From contig JALQSZ010000025.1 in NCBI GenBank assembly GCA_023264135.1, positions 1 through 12,498 on the forward strand: a stretch of DNA of 12,498 nt. Direction: 5' to 3'. Positions 7,901 to 12,498 of the stretch are shown here, in pieces. Below the pieces are notes generated by a model that saw nothing but the letters and a program-made list of their open reading frames with translations, was not told the DNA's origin and did no database searches. The DNA comes from Acidimicrobiales bacterium (lineage in GTDB: Bacteria > Actinomycetota > Acidimicrobiia > Acidimicrobiales > Acidimicrobilacustridaceae). The position numbers and the translations under genes were made by a program. How positions within the stretch are numbered: the stretch's first letter is position 1; every line of letters begins with the position of its first letter.

Positions 7901-8573
7901 CCAAACCTCCGGTCTCGTGATGCTTCTCCCCCATGGCTACGAAGGCCAAGGTCCAGAACACTCTTCGGCCCGTATCGAGCGATTCCTCACGCTTTCTGCC
8001 GGCGACAACATTCAGGTGTGCAACGCAACGACAGCGGCACAGTTCTTCCACTTGTTGCGCCGTCAGGTTCGTCGTGATCTTCGCAAACCGCTTGTGGTGT
8101 TCACGCCGAAGTCCTTGCTTCGCGCCAAGACCACGCGCTCGCCGGTGAGCGAACTGATCCATGGTTCGTTCGAAGAAGTTCTCGACGACAACGGAGTCAC
8201 CGATCCGGCATCAGTTCGGCGCATTGTCTTTGCTTCCGGAAAGATCGGCGTCGAGGCCCAAGCGGCCCGAGACGAAATGGGTGCACCGGTTGCAATCGCT
8301 CGTGTCGAGCAGTTGTACCCGTGGCCGTATGCCGACGTTGCTCGCATCGTCGAGAAGTACGCCAACGCCGACGAAATCGTGTGGCTCCAAGAAGAACCCG
8401 AAAACATGGGTGCGTGGAACCACATCAAGGGCCGTCTCTACGAAGCCCATGACGACACGCACAAGATCCGTCGCGTAAGTCGTCAGGAATCGGCGAGCCC
8501 GGCAACTGGCTCGCATGCCATCCACCACGCCGAGGTTCACGACCTCATGGAATCAGCGCTCGGCGGAATCTGA
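4965..8573 (+). CDS. kgd: Multifunctional 2-oxoglutarate dehydrogenase E2-E1 fusion (Kgd/OdhA type)
   Basis: This 1202-residue fusion is the actinobacterial form of the 2-oxoglutarate dehydrogenase E1 subunit, acting in the TCA cycle at 2-oxoglutarate to succinyl-CoA; homologues can also act as decarboxylase or carboligase. Residues 11-42 (GPNAWLVDEMFEQF..) are the E1-type N-terminal segment. Residues 45-86 are a Thr/Ala/Pro linker. Residues 87-322 are an E2 acyltransferase catalytic domain with YDHRIIQGAESG (298-309) and no lipoyl domain, so the lipoyl carrier must come from another protein, as in mycobacteria and corynebacteria. The thiamine-diphosphate E1 part starts near 355, with MAHRGRLN (527-534), HGDAAFAGQG (628-637), NNQVGFTT (661-668), YRRHGHNEGD (726-735), GEDSRRGTFSHRHA (885-898) and EAQFGDF from 953. 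GTG 4965 was chosen because homologues start just before GPN.WLV and a TAGAGT hexamer lies 8 nt upstream. The open frame before it is antisense to xth. The known regulator GarA is not encoded here. Confidence 0.95.
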   Translation: MADDSASPIAGPNAWLVDEMFEQFRSNPSSVSESWQEFFNGYSPGTGSAPTTTAPTPPTAPVASTPTAAATPAAAPTPAPAVAPEGTPLRGAAARIVANMEASLEVPTATSFREIPTKLLEVNRKSINGYLSRSRSGKVSFTHIIGYAIVRAIVDGTPVMNSSFTTDAEGKPYVVRNESVGLGLAVDVEKSDGSRSLLVPCIKNAQSLDFAQFFDSYEELVRKVRSNKLTPDDFAGATVTLTNPGTIGTLQSVPRLMPGQGVIVGVGSLDYPIAFRGADPATIASLGMSKVMTMTSTYDHRIIQGAESGLFLKRIQELLMGEHEFYEEIFESLGLPYEPVDWARDVNPNDHEQLMLEKNLQVRALINMYRVRGHLDTDLDPLDLTEHHLHPELDPAAYGLTIWDFDREFLTGGLAGRDRMTLATILDVLRSAYCRTIGIEYMHIQDPVQKAWIQQQVEGVKFELSIEEKRHILERLNAAEALERFLGTKYLGQKRFGIEGAESAIPLLDSLLSSAADASMQSSVIGMAHRGRLNVLVNIVGKKYEQLFTEFEGNIDPESIQGSGDVKYHLGQNGIFTSPAGNTIEVELAANPSHLEAVDPVVVGMARAKMDQIEPPGDYPVLPILVHGDAAFAGQGIVAETLNLSEITGYRVGGTVHVIINNQVGFTTAPSEARSSVYSTDVAKMVQAPIFHVNGDDPEAVIRVARLAFDYRRTFNRDVVIDMVCYRRHGHNEGDDPSYTQPLMYKRIDETRSVRKLYTESLMRRGDISLEEAEAALDDFQARLQVALDETRSHDAPPPLEHAPERVFSGVLPHVDTGVSKEELDAVFAAIENVPEGFTVHPKLAKQFEGRHKMFVEDGEVDWALGEAFAYGTLLYEGTSVRVSGEDSRRGTFSHRHAALIDYDTAGVYIPLTDAARSDAKFWIYDSLLSEFAVLGFEYGYSVVNKEALVVWEAQFGDFMNGAQVIIDNFLVAAEDKWGQTSGLVMLLPHGYEGQGPEHSSARIERFLTLSAGDNIQVCNATTAAQFFHLLRRQVRRDLRKPLVVFTPKSLLRAKTTRSPVSELIHGSFEEVLDDNGVTDPASVRRIVFASGKIGVEAQAARDEMGAPVAIARVEQLYPWPYADVARIVEKYANADEIVWLQEEPENMGAWNHIKGRLYEAHDDTHKIRRVSRQESASPATGSHAIHHAEVHDLMESALGGI

Positions 8574-8575
8574 GT

Positions 8576-8601
8576 GGCGGGGCGTTTCGCCCCGCCCTTT
8601 T
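8576..8601 (+). terminator. Rho-independent terminator of kgd
   Basis: A perfect 9-bp GC-rich stem (GGCGGGGCG with CGCCCCGCC) and a TTT loop start 2 bp after the kgd stop. CTTTT follows, giving a short U tract in the plus-strand RNA. On the minus strand the hairpin has no U tract, so it mainly serves kgd. It fills the gap before the convergent M20 gene. Confidence 0.85.
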
Positions 8602-9956
8602 CAGCCTTCTCGGCTCATCAGGAGATCGTGCGCCACGGCTTCCCACATCTCAGTGGAAAGTCCAAGCGATCGCGTATCGATTCGTTCATCGTCCCCGTGG
8701 AACATGCGACCAAAGTCCTCGAACGTGAGGTTCTCGCTAAAGAGTCCGAAGCCATAAGCGATGCGATCAGCGCGGCGAAAGAAACGCGCGTCGGTTGCCC
8801 CGACCGTAAGGAACGGGACAGTTTCCGAACCCGGGTACCACTGTTGCGTCACACGCGACAACGAATCCCAAAGTGGCGTATCGGTCGGCGAGGAACTTGA
8901 TGGGTCGTAGTTCAGCTGCTCAAAGGTCACCGCATCGGCCAAGTCTCCGAGTGCGAGTCGAAGCTCTGCCATCACCATTTCGGCATCGTGACCAGGCAGC
9001 GTTCGAATATCAACATCGAACTCCACCGAGTCGGGAATGACGTTGAGCTTCGAACCGCCGTGGATCACGGTCGGCGCAAAGGTCGTGTGAGTGCAGGCGT
9101 GAAACTGTCGAGCCATGCCGAGCGGAAGGTGCTCGAGGATGTCGTCGAGGCCGTCCTTCGAAAGCAGCGGACCCGTGATTTCTTCGGGGTAGCCCATTGA
9201 TTCGATAAAGCGACGCCAGATGTCGTGGATATGCGTCTCCGGCTGAAACTCGCCGATTCGCCGCACCACTTCCGCAGCGGTGAGCAGCGCATTGTCGGTT
9301 TTGTATGGCTGCGAACCATGGCCCGCGGTTCCGCCCACCCGAATGCGAATACCAAACAGGCCCTTTTCGCCAACAAGTACGGGAAGTTTCAGACCGTTGG
9401 GGCTGGGCAGCGGAATGCCGCCAGATTCGGTGATCACGTAGTCGGCCATCACCGCATCGCGTTCGTGATTCACGAGATGATCGGCGCCGTACACGCCACT
9501 TGATTCCTCATCGGCAACAGCGAGATACACGAGCGTGCCGCGTGGTGTGAATCCGGAACGCGCTAAACGTTTAAACGCAACTGCCATCGACGACGTGATG
9601 TTGAGCATGTCGATTGCGCCGCGTCCCCACACTTCGCCGTCGACAAGGTCGCCGCCAAACGGATCTCGTGACCAATGGTCGGGGTTGGCCGGAACAACGT
9701 CGGTATGACCCATCAACAACAGCGTTGGTGCCGTCGGATCGGAACCTTCAATGCGCGCAACAAGGCTGCGTCGACCTGGCGCCGCGTCATAACTTTCGAG
9801 TTCGAGTCCCGGCCCTTCAAGAAACGTTTCGAGCACATCGGCACTTCGAATTTCGCCGCCCGACTCAACTGTTCCGTCGTTCACGCACGCGTTTCGAATC
9901 AGCGTTTGCAAAAGTTCTGTGCACTCTTCTTCACCATTTTGCGTTTTTCCGCTCAT
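8601..9956 (-). CDS. M20-family metallohydrolase (peptidase/deacylase, ArgE/DapE-like)
   Basis: This is a 451-residue, probably di-zinc cytoplasmic hydrolase of the M20 family, which cleaves dipeptides or N-acyl amino acids. The exact substrate cannot be told. The metal and catalytic set is complete: His84 and catalytic Asp86 in MGHTDVVP, Asp116 in WGRGAIDML, general base Glu150 and metal Glu151 in ADEES, Glu177 in ITESGG, and His420 in MFHGDDERI. The inserted dimerisation (lid) domain contains KGLFGIRIRVGGTAGHGSQP. After GRGAIDM the usual Lys-Gly is replaced by Leu-Asn, which I believe also occurs in some actinobacterial relatives. The open frame continues to 10223, but its added residues are Arg/Cys/Phe-rich and unlike the family, so ATG 9956 is used; a TACTGT hexamer lies 7 nt before it. 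Upstream is a long gene-free region; downstream the gene converges on kgd. Confidence 0.9.
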   Translation of the reverse strand: MSGKTQNGEEECTELLQTLIRNACVNDGTVESGGEIRSADVLETFLEGPGLELESYDAAPGRRSLVARIEGSDPTAPTLLLMGHTDVVPANPDHWSRDPFGGDLVDGEVWGRGAIDMLNITSSMAVAFKRLARSGFTPRGTLVYLAVADEESSGVYGADHLVNHERDAVMADYVITESGGIPLPSPNGLKLPVLVGEKGLFGIRIRVGGTAGHGSQPYKTDNALLTAAEVVRRIGEFQPETHIHDIWRRFIESMGYPEEITGPLLSKDGLDDILEHLPLGMARQFHACTHTTFAPTVIHGGSKLNVIPDSVEFDVDIRTLPGHDAEMVMAELRLALGDLADAVTFEQLNYDPSSSSPTDTPLWDSLSRVTQQWYPGSETVPFLTVGATDARFFRRADRIAYGFGLFSENLTFEDFGRMFHGDDERIDTRSLGLSTEMWEAVAHDLLMSREG

Positions 9957-9963
9957 GTCGCGA

Positions 9964-9969
9964 ACAGTA
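9964..9969 (-). promoter_or_regulatory. Putative -10 element (TACTGT) of the M20 gene
   Basis: On the minus strand TACTGT is followed by 7 nt and then ATG 9956, the leaderless layout again. A TTGAAA lies upstream, but at only 13 nt spacing. A TTGACC at 9999-10004 is too far (29 nt) to be its -35. Confidence 0.45.
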
Positions 9970-10007
9970 CGCCGCACATTTGTTTCAAGCAGTGAATTGG
10001 TCAAAAA

Positions 10008-10026
10008 ACGCGTGCACAACACGCGT
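10008..10026. repeat. Perfect inverted repeat, candidate operator
   Basis: ACGCGTG, then CACAA, then CACGCGT: 7-bp arms around a 5-nt spacer, set in A-rich sequence. It lies about 52 bp upstream of the M20 start. The geometry suits a dimeric repressor or activator. It is not followed by a T tract in either direction, so a terminator is unlikely. Confidence 0.5.
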
Positions 10027-10300
10027 AAATCACGACGAACGACACGATTTGGCTCGCGAATGTGCGTACAAGGTGAAAAACGCCAGGAAGACAGAAATAG
10101 CAAGTGCTGATTGAGGAAAATGCCTGTGGAAAACTTTTCGAAATGGCGCTTCCGTGCTGGAATGCGCGTATCGAAGCCGCTCAATGAACAACACGCACGC
10201 ATGAACACCAACGTGTAACTCAATCAACGTTCGCGATGTAACAACTTGCGCGAAAGAACGCTTGCATCCACGGATTCACCATTTACATGCGCGATGTGAG

Positions 10301-10306
10301 TACCGT
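10301..10306 (+). promoter_or_regulatory. Weak candidate -10 element (TACCGT) for the histone-like gene
   Basis: TACCGT is the only TANNNT hexamer on the plus strand between about 10200 and the gene. TTCACC at 10275-10280 is a poor -35 at a long 20-nt spacing. If it is real, the mRNA would have a leader of about 100 nt. Confidence 0.2.
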
Positions 10307-10402
10307 TTTCTCCGCATCGCCATACAAACCATGTGCGGCGTGCACTTCAGTAGCGATTCATGCAGCTGTTGTTGGTACCACTACACAAACCATGAAGACG
10401 CC

Positions 10403-10409
10403 GAGGAGG
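10403..10409 (+). promoter_or_regulatory. Strong Shine-Dalgarno sequence GAGGAGG
   Basis: GAGGAGG lies 5 nt before ATG 10415 and decides this start over the open frame that begins at 10262. It is the only clear ribosome binding site at a gene start in the window. CGCC (10399-10402) can pair with GGCG (10408-10411), placing part of the site in a small 5-nt hairpin loop. Confidence 0.85.
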
Positions 10410-10414
10410 CGAAG

Positions 10415-10666
10415 ATGGCAGCAGTGAAGAAGCGGGCGGCCAAGAAGGCACCCGCAAAGAAGCGCACCGCGAAGAAGGCGGCTCCCGCCAAGAAGCGCGT
10501 TGCAAAGAAGGCAGCTCCCGCTAAGAAGCGCGCAACTAAGAAGCGCGTAGCGAAGAAGGCACCGGCCAAGAAGCGCGCAACCAAGAAGCGCGTAGCGAAG
10601 AAGGCTCCGGCCAAGAAGGCTCCGGCAAAGCGTCGTGCGACCAAGCGTCGTGCAACCCGCCGCTGA
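10415..10666 (+). CDS. Histone H1-like basic nucleoid protein (Lys/Ala/Pro repeats)
   Basis: This 83-residue protein is made of only seven amino acids: 28 Lys, 26 Ala, 13 Arg, 6 Pro, 5 Thr, 4 Val and the start Met. Basic residues are 49 percent and there are no acidic ones. It is built from variations on KKR(V/A/T), AKKAPA and AKKAAPA, like eukaryotic histone H1 tails and the C-terminal tails of actinobacterial HU proteins. No HU or other folded domain is present, and the frame before the ATG does not supply one, so this is a stand-alone tail-like protein, disordered when free. By composition it should bind DNA or RNA without sequence preference and may compact the nucleoid, but that is inference. 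The C-terminus shifts from Lys to Arg (KRRATKRRATRR). It is flanked by a strong ribosome binding site and a downstream hairpin, so it looks like a well-expressed single-gene unit. Confidence 0.82.
   Translation: MAAVKKRAAKKAPAKKRTAKKAAPAKKRVAKKAAPAKKRATKKRVAKKAPAKKRATKKRVAKKAPAKKAPAKRRATKRRATRR
10523..10612 (+). repeat. Tandem duplication of a 45-bp unit inside the histone-like gene
   Basis: Copies at 10523-10567 and 10568-10612 match at 43 of 45 positions. Both differences are silent third-codon changes (10537 T versus 10582 C; 10561 A versus 10606 T), so the 15 encoded residues (KKRATKKRVAKKAPA) are identical in both. The unit keeps the reading frame, and the near identity suggests a fairly recent duplication. 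Confidence 0.9.
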
Positions 10667-10689
10667 TCTTCAGCCGATCACGCAGTAAC

Positions 10690-10715
10690 CAGTGCCCCGC
10701 TTCGGCGGGGCACTG
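10690..10715 (+). terminator. Hairpin terminator after the histone-like gene
   Basis: A perfect 11-bp stem (CAGTGCCCCGC with GCGGGGCACTG) closed by a TTCG tetraloop lies 23 bp after the stop codon. There is no real T tract after it (TCGCGTCT), so it may stop RNA polymerase as a U-less terminator or protect the 3' end of the mRNA. Confidence 0.7.
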
Positions 10716-10758
10716 TCGCGTCTGGGGACGAATCGCATCGGCTCGGACCAACCGTCAG

Positions 10759-10789
10759 TTCACACTCGAGGCGGTCTGATCACTACCCT
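10759..10789 (+). promoter_or_regulatory. Putative promoter of ettA (TTCACA / TACCCT)
   Basis: TACCCT at 10784-10789 is followed by 8 nt and then ATG 10798. TTCACA at 10759-10764 is a one-mismatch -35 at a longish 19-nt spacing. No Shine-Dalgarno sequence precedes the ATG, so a leaderless transcript is likely. Confidence 0.5.
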
Positions 10790-10797
10790 TGCCCGCC

Positions 10798-12474
10798 ATG
10801 AGTGCACAGTTCATCTTCACCATGCACAAGGTGAGCCGGTTCTACCCGCCCGACCGTGAGGTGTTGAAGGACATCAGCCTCTCGTTCTACCCAGGAGCAA
10901 AAATCGGCGTCATCGGTTCGAATGGCTCTGGAAAGTCGTCGCTGCTCAAAATCATGGCGGGAATCGACGACGGGTTCACTGGCGAGGCTCGCCTCTCCCC
11001 CGGCTTTTCTGTTGGTCTCCTCGAACAGGAACCGCATCTCGACGAGTCCAAAGATGTCATGGGCAACGTCATGGACGGTCTCGGTGAAACCGCAACGCTC
11101 CTCGAGCGGTACGACGCAGTCCTCGCGAAGTGGGGCGACCCCGATGCCGACTTCGAAAAAGTTGGCGAGGAACAAGCGGAACTCGAAGCAAAGATCGAAG
11201 CATCGGGCGCGTGGGACCTCAAACGCACAATCGAAATCGCAATGGACGCACTCCGACTTCCACCCTCCGAGGCCGACGTTTCCACGCTCTCTGGTGGTGA
11301 ACGCCGTCGAGTCGCGTTGTGCCGCTTGCTACTGAGCAAGCCCGACCTCCTCCTTCTCGACGAACCCACTAACCATCTCGATGCCGAATCGGTGGCCTGG
11401 CTCGAGCGATTCCTCCGCGATTACCCCGGCACCGTTGTTGCCATTACCCATGATCGCTATTTCCTCGACAACGTTGCTCGCTGGATTCTTGAACTCGACC
11501 ACGGTCGCGGCATTCCGTTCGAAGGCAACTACTCAAGTTGGCTTGATCAGAAACAAGATCGCCTGCGCCAAGAAGAAAAGCAGGAGTCCGCTCGCGCTCG
11601 CACTCTCGCCCGAGAACTTGAATGGGTTCGCATGGCGCCGAAAGCTCGCCAGGCAAAAGGTAAAGCCCGACTTTCTGCATACGAACAGTTGCTCGCCGAA
11701 TCACAAGAAGCGCAGGGCCGAGGCGATGGCCTCGAAATTTTCATTCCTTCAGGCGAACGACTCGGCGATGTTGTCATCGAAGCCGAAGGCATCAATAAGG
11801 GCTTCGGCGATCGACTCCTGATCGAAGACCTCTCGTTCTCCTTGCCCCGTGCCGGCATCGTCGGCGTCATCGGCCCGAACGGTGCAGGTAAGACCACACT
11901 TTTCCGCATGTTCACCGGTGGCGAACAACCCGATTCCGGTTCGCTCAACATCGGCCCCACCGTGAACCTCGCCTATGTCGATCAAAGCCGAGACATTCTC
12001 GATTCCGAAAAGACGGTGTACGAGGAAATCACCGACGGAAACGAAATCGTGAAACTCGGAAATCGAGAGATGAACGGACGCGCCTATGTCGCGTCGTTCA
12101 ACTTCAAGGGTTCCGATCAGCAAAAGAAGGTCGGCGTCCTCTCCGGTGGCGAACGAAACCGAGTGCACCTGGCCAAGGTGCTGGCCCGAGGCGGAAACGT
12201 TCTCCTTCTCGACGAACCCACCAACGATCTCGATGTCGATACCTTGCGCGCGCTTGAAGATGGCCTCGAAGCCTTCGCCGGTTGCGCTGTCGTGATTAGC
12301 CATGATCGCTGGTTCCTCGACCGCGTTGCGACCCACGTGCTTGCGTTCGAGGGCGACTCTCAGGTGCGTTGGTTCGAAGGCAACTTCACTGAATACGAGG
12401 CCTTCCGCAAGAAGGAGCTCGGCGCCGACGCCGACCAACCGCATCGAATCAAATACAAGCCGTTGGTTCGATGA
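10798..12474 (+). CDS. ettA: Energy-dependent translational throttle protein EttA (ABC-F ATPase)
   Basis: This 558-residue cytoplasmic ABC-F protein has no membrane segment. In E. coli, EttA binds the ribosomal E site and gates the first elongation steps according to the ATP/ADP level. The first nucleotide-binding domain has Walker A GSNGSGKS (40-47), an arm insertion (about 95-140), signature LSGGE (164-168), Walker B LLLLDEP (184-190) and switch His218. The P-site tRNA interaction linker lies at about 243-300, with GNYSSWLDQK, ELEWVR and RQAKGKARL. The second domain has GPNGAGKT (359-366), LSGGE (448-452), LLLDEP (469-474) and His502. The C-terminal FEGNFTEYEAF..LGAD...RIKYKPL block separates EttA from Uup and other ABC-F types, and similarity to E. 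coli EttA runs along the full length. ATG 10798 aligns with that start; an upstream TTG at 10789 is unlikely. The stop overlaps the next ATG by four bases. Confidence 0.95.
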   Translation: MSAQFIFTMHKVSRFYPPDREVLKDISLSFYPGAKIGVIGSNGSGKSSLLKIMAGIDDGFTGEARLSPGFSVGLLEQEPHLDESKDVMGNVMDGLGETATLLERYDAVLAKWGDPDADFEKVGEEQAELEAKIEASGAWDLKRTIEIAMDALRLPPSEADVSTLSGGERRRVALCRLLLSKPDLLLLDEPTNHLDAESVAWLERFLRDYPGTVVAITHDRYFLDNVARWILELDHGRGIPFEGNYSSWLDQKQDRLRQEEKQESARARTLARELEWVRMAPKARQAKGKARLSAYEQLLAESQEAQGRGDGLEIFIPSGERLGDVVIEAEGINKGFGDRLLIEDLSFSLPRAGIVGVIGPNGAGKTTLFRMFTGGEQPDSGSLNIGPTVNLAYVDQSRDILDSEKTVYEEITDGNEIVKLGNREMNGRAYVASFNFKGSDQQKKVGVLSGGERNRVHLAKVLARGGNVLLLDEPTNDLDVDTLRALEDGLEAFAGCAVVISHDRWFLDRVATHVLAFEGDSQVRWFEGNFTEYEAFRKKELGADADQPHRIKYKPLVR

Positions 12475-12498
12475 GCGTCGAGTTGGTTGCGTCAGACG
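12471..12498 (+). CDS. Start of a downstream gene, truncated by window end
   Basis: The ATG at 12471 overlaps the ettA TGA (ATGA), the usual layout of a coupled operon gene. Only nine codons are visible (MSVELVASD), too few to name a family. The start is supported by the overlap alone; no further start or ribosome site can be judged here. Confidence 0.5.

Larger units (their letters stand above)
9957..10414. other. Gene-free region between the M20 gene and the histone-like gene
   Basis: About 458 bp with no credible protein-coding gene on either strand: the open frames here give Arg/His/Cys-rich translations with no recognisable family. It holds the M20 promoter, an inverted repeat at 10008-10026, and A-rich patches near 10075-10140. 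It also holds a short palindrome GAAAACTTTTC around 10129-10139, a weak candidate promoter at 10301, and the Shine-Dalgarno sequence of the next gene. ACAAACCATG occurs twice (10324-10333 and 10385-10394). A small RNA or long 5' leader is possible but not shown. Confidence 0.6.

Noticed and set aside
10125..10133. TGTGGAAAA, a one-mismatch DnaA-box-like sequence
   Set aside because: It is a single weak copy, with no cluster and no dnaA/dnaN/rpmH neighbours; the region is not an origin.
9957..10223. N-terminal extension of the M20 open frame
   Set aside because: The added residues are unlike any M20 protein and have non-coding composition; ATG 9956 fits the family and a TACTGT hexamer lies just upstream.
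10262..10414. In-frame extension of the histone-like gene upstream of ATG 10415
   Set aside because: The extension is His/Cys/Arg-rich and lacks any HU fold, while a perfect Shine-Dalgarno sequence sits 5 nt before ATG 10415.
10415..10666. Histone-like repeats as a CRISPR or other spaced DNA repeat array
   Set aside because: The repeats are codon-phased, contiguous and explained by the K/A/P protein repeat; there are no spacers.
1..12498. A defence, secretion or mobile-element system
   Set aside because: All complete genes belong to recognisable families, almost all with housekeeping roles; no integrase, transposase, toxin-antitoxin pair, reverse transcriptase, nuclease cassette or terminal repeats were found.

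Overview
The window looks like an ordinary chromosomal stretch from an actinobacterium of moderate GC content, most likely the Acidimicrobiia/Ilumatobacter type; that placement is inferred from gene content, not from a marker tree. The evidence is a fused E2-E1 2-oxoglutarate dehydrogenase without a lipoyl domain (kgd/odhA type), a UvrD2-like helicase with a C-terminal HRDC domain, a Lys/Ala/Pro-rich histone-H1-like protein, and leaderless-type promoters (TANNNT a few bases before the start codon). I see no phage, IS, CRISPR, tRNA or rRNA.

Layout. 3-644 (+) is the 3' part of a galactokinase gene. It converges on a membrane PH/SHOCT protein (653-1291, -), which is divergent from a UvrD2-like helicase (1342-3402, +). 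The helicase converges on a two-gene minus-strand operon, exodeoxyribonuclease III (4115-4888) then a hotdog thioesterase (3423-4115), joined by a one-base TGATG overlap. Divergent from that operon is the large kgd gene (4965-8573, +), closed by a strong hairpin terminator. It converges on an M20 metallohydrolase (8601-9956, -). A roughly 460-bp gene-free region with an inverted repeat separates this from an 83-residue, almost purely K/R/A/P histone-like gene (10415-10666, +) with its own hairpin. Then comes ettA (10798-12474, +), whose stop overlaps the ATG of a further gene cut by the window end (12471-12498).

The genes are mostly single transcription units with unrelated jobs: sugar entry to glycolysis, TCA cycle, DNA repair (xth and uvrD2 lie near each other but in different units), nucleoid structure and translation control. 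No new multi-gene system is visible.

The main non-obvious signals are: a TANNNT hexamer 5-8 nt before six different start codons, which implies leaderless transcripts and moves the likely helicase start to GTG 1342; loss of the tetracysteine (zinc) motif expected between the UvrD2 core and its HRDC domain; a recent 45-bp in-frame tandem duplication in the histone-like gene; and a perfect 7-bp inverted repeat upstream of the M20 gene.
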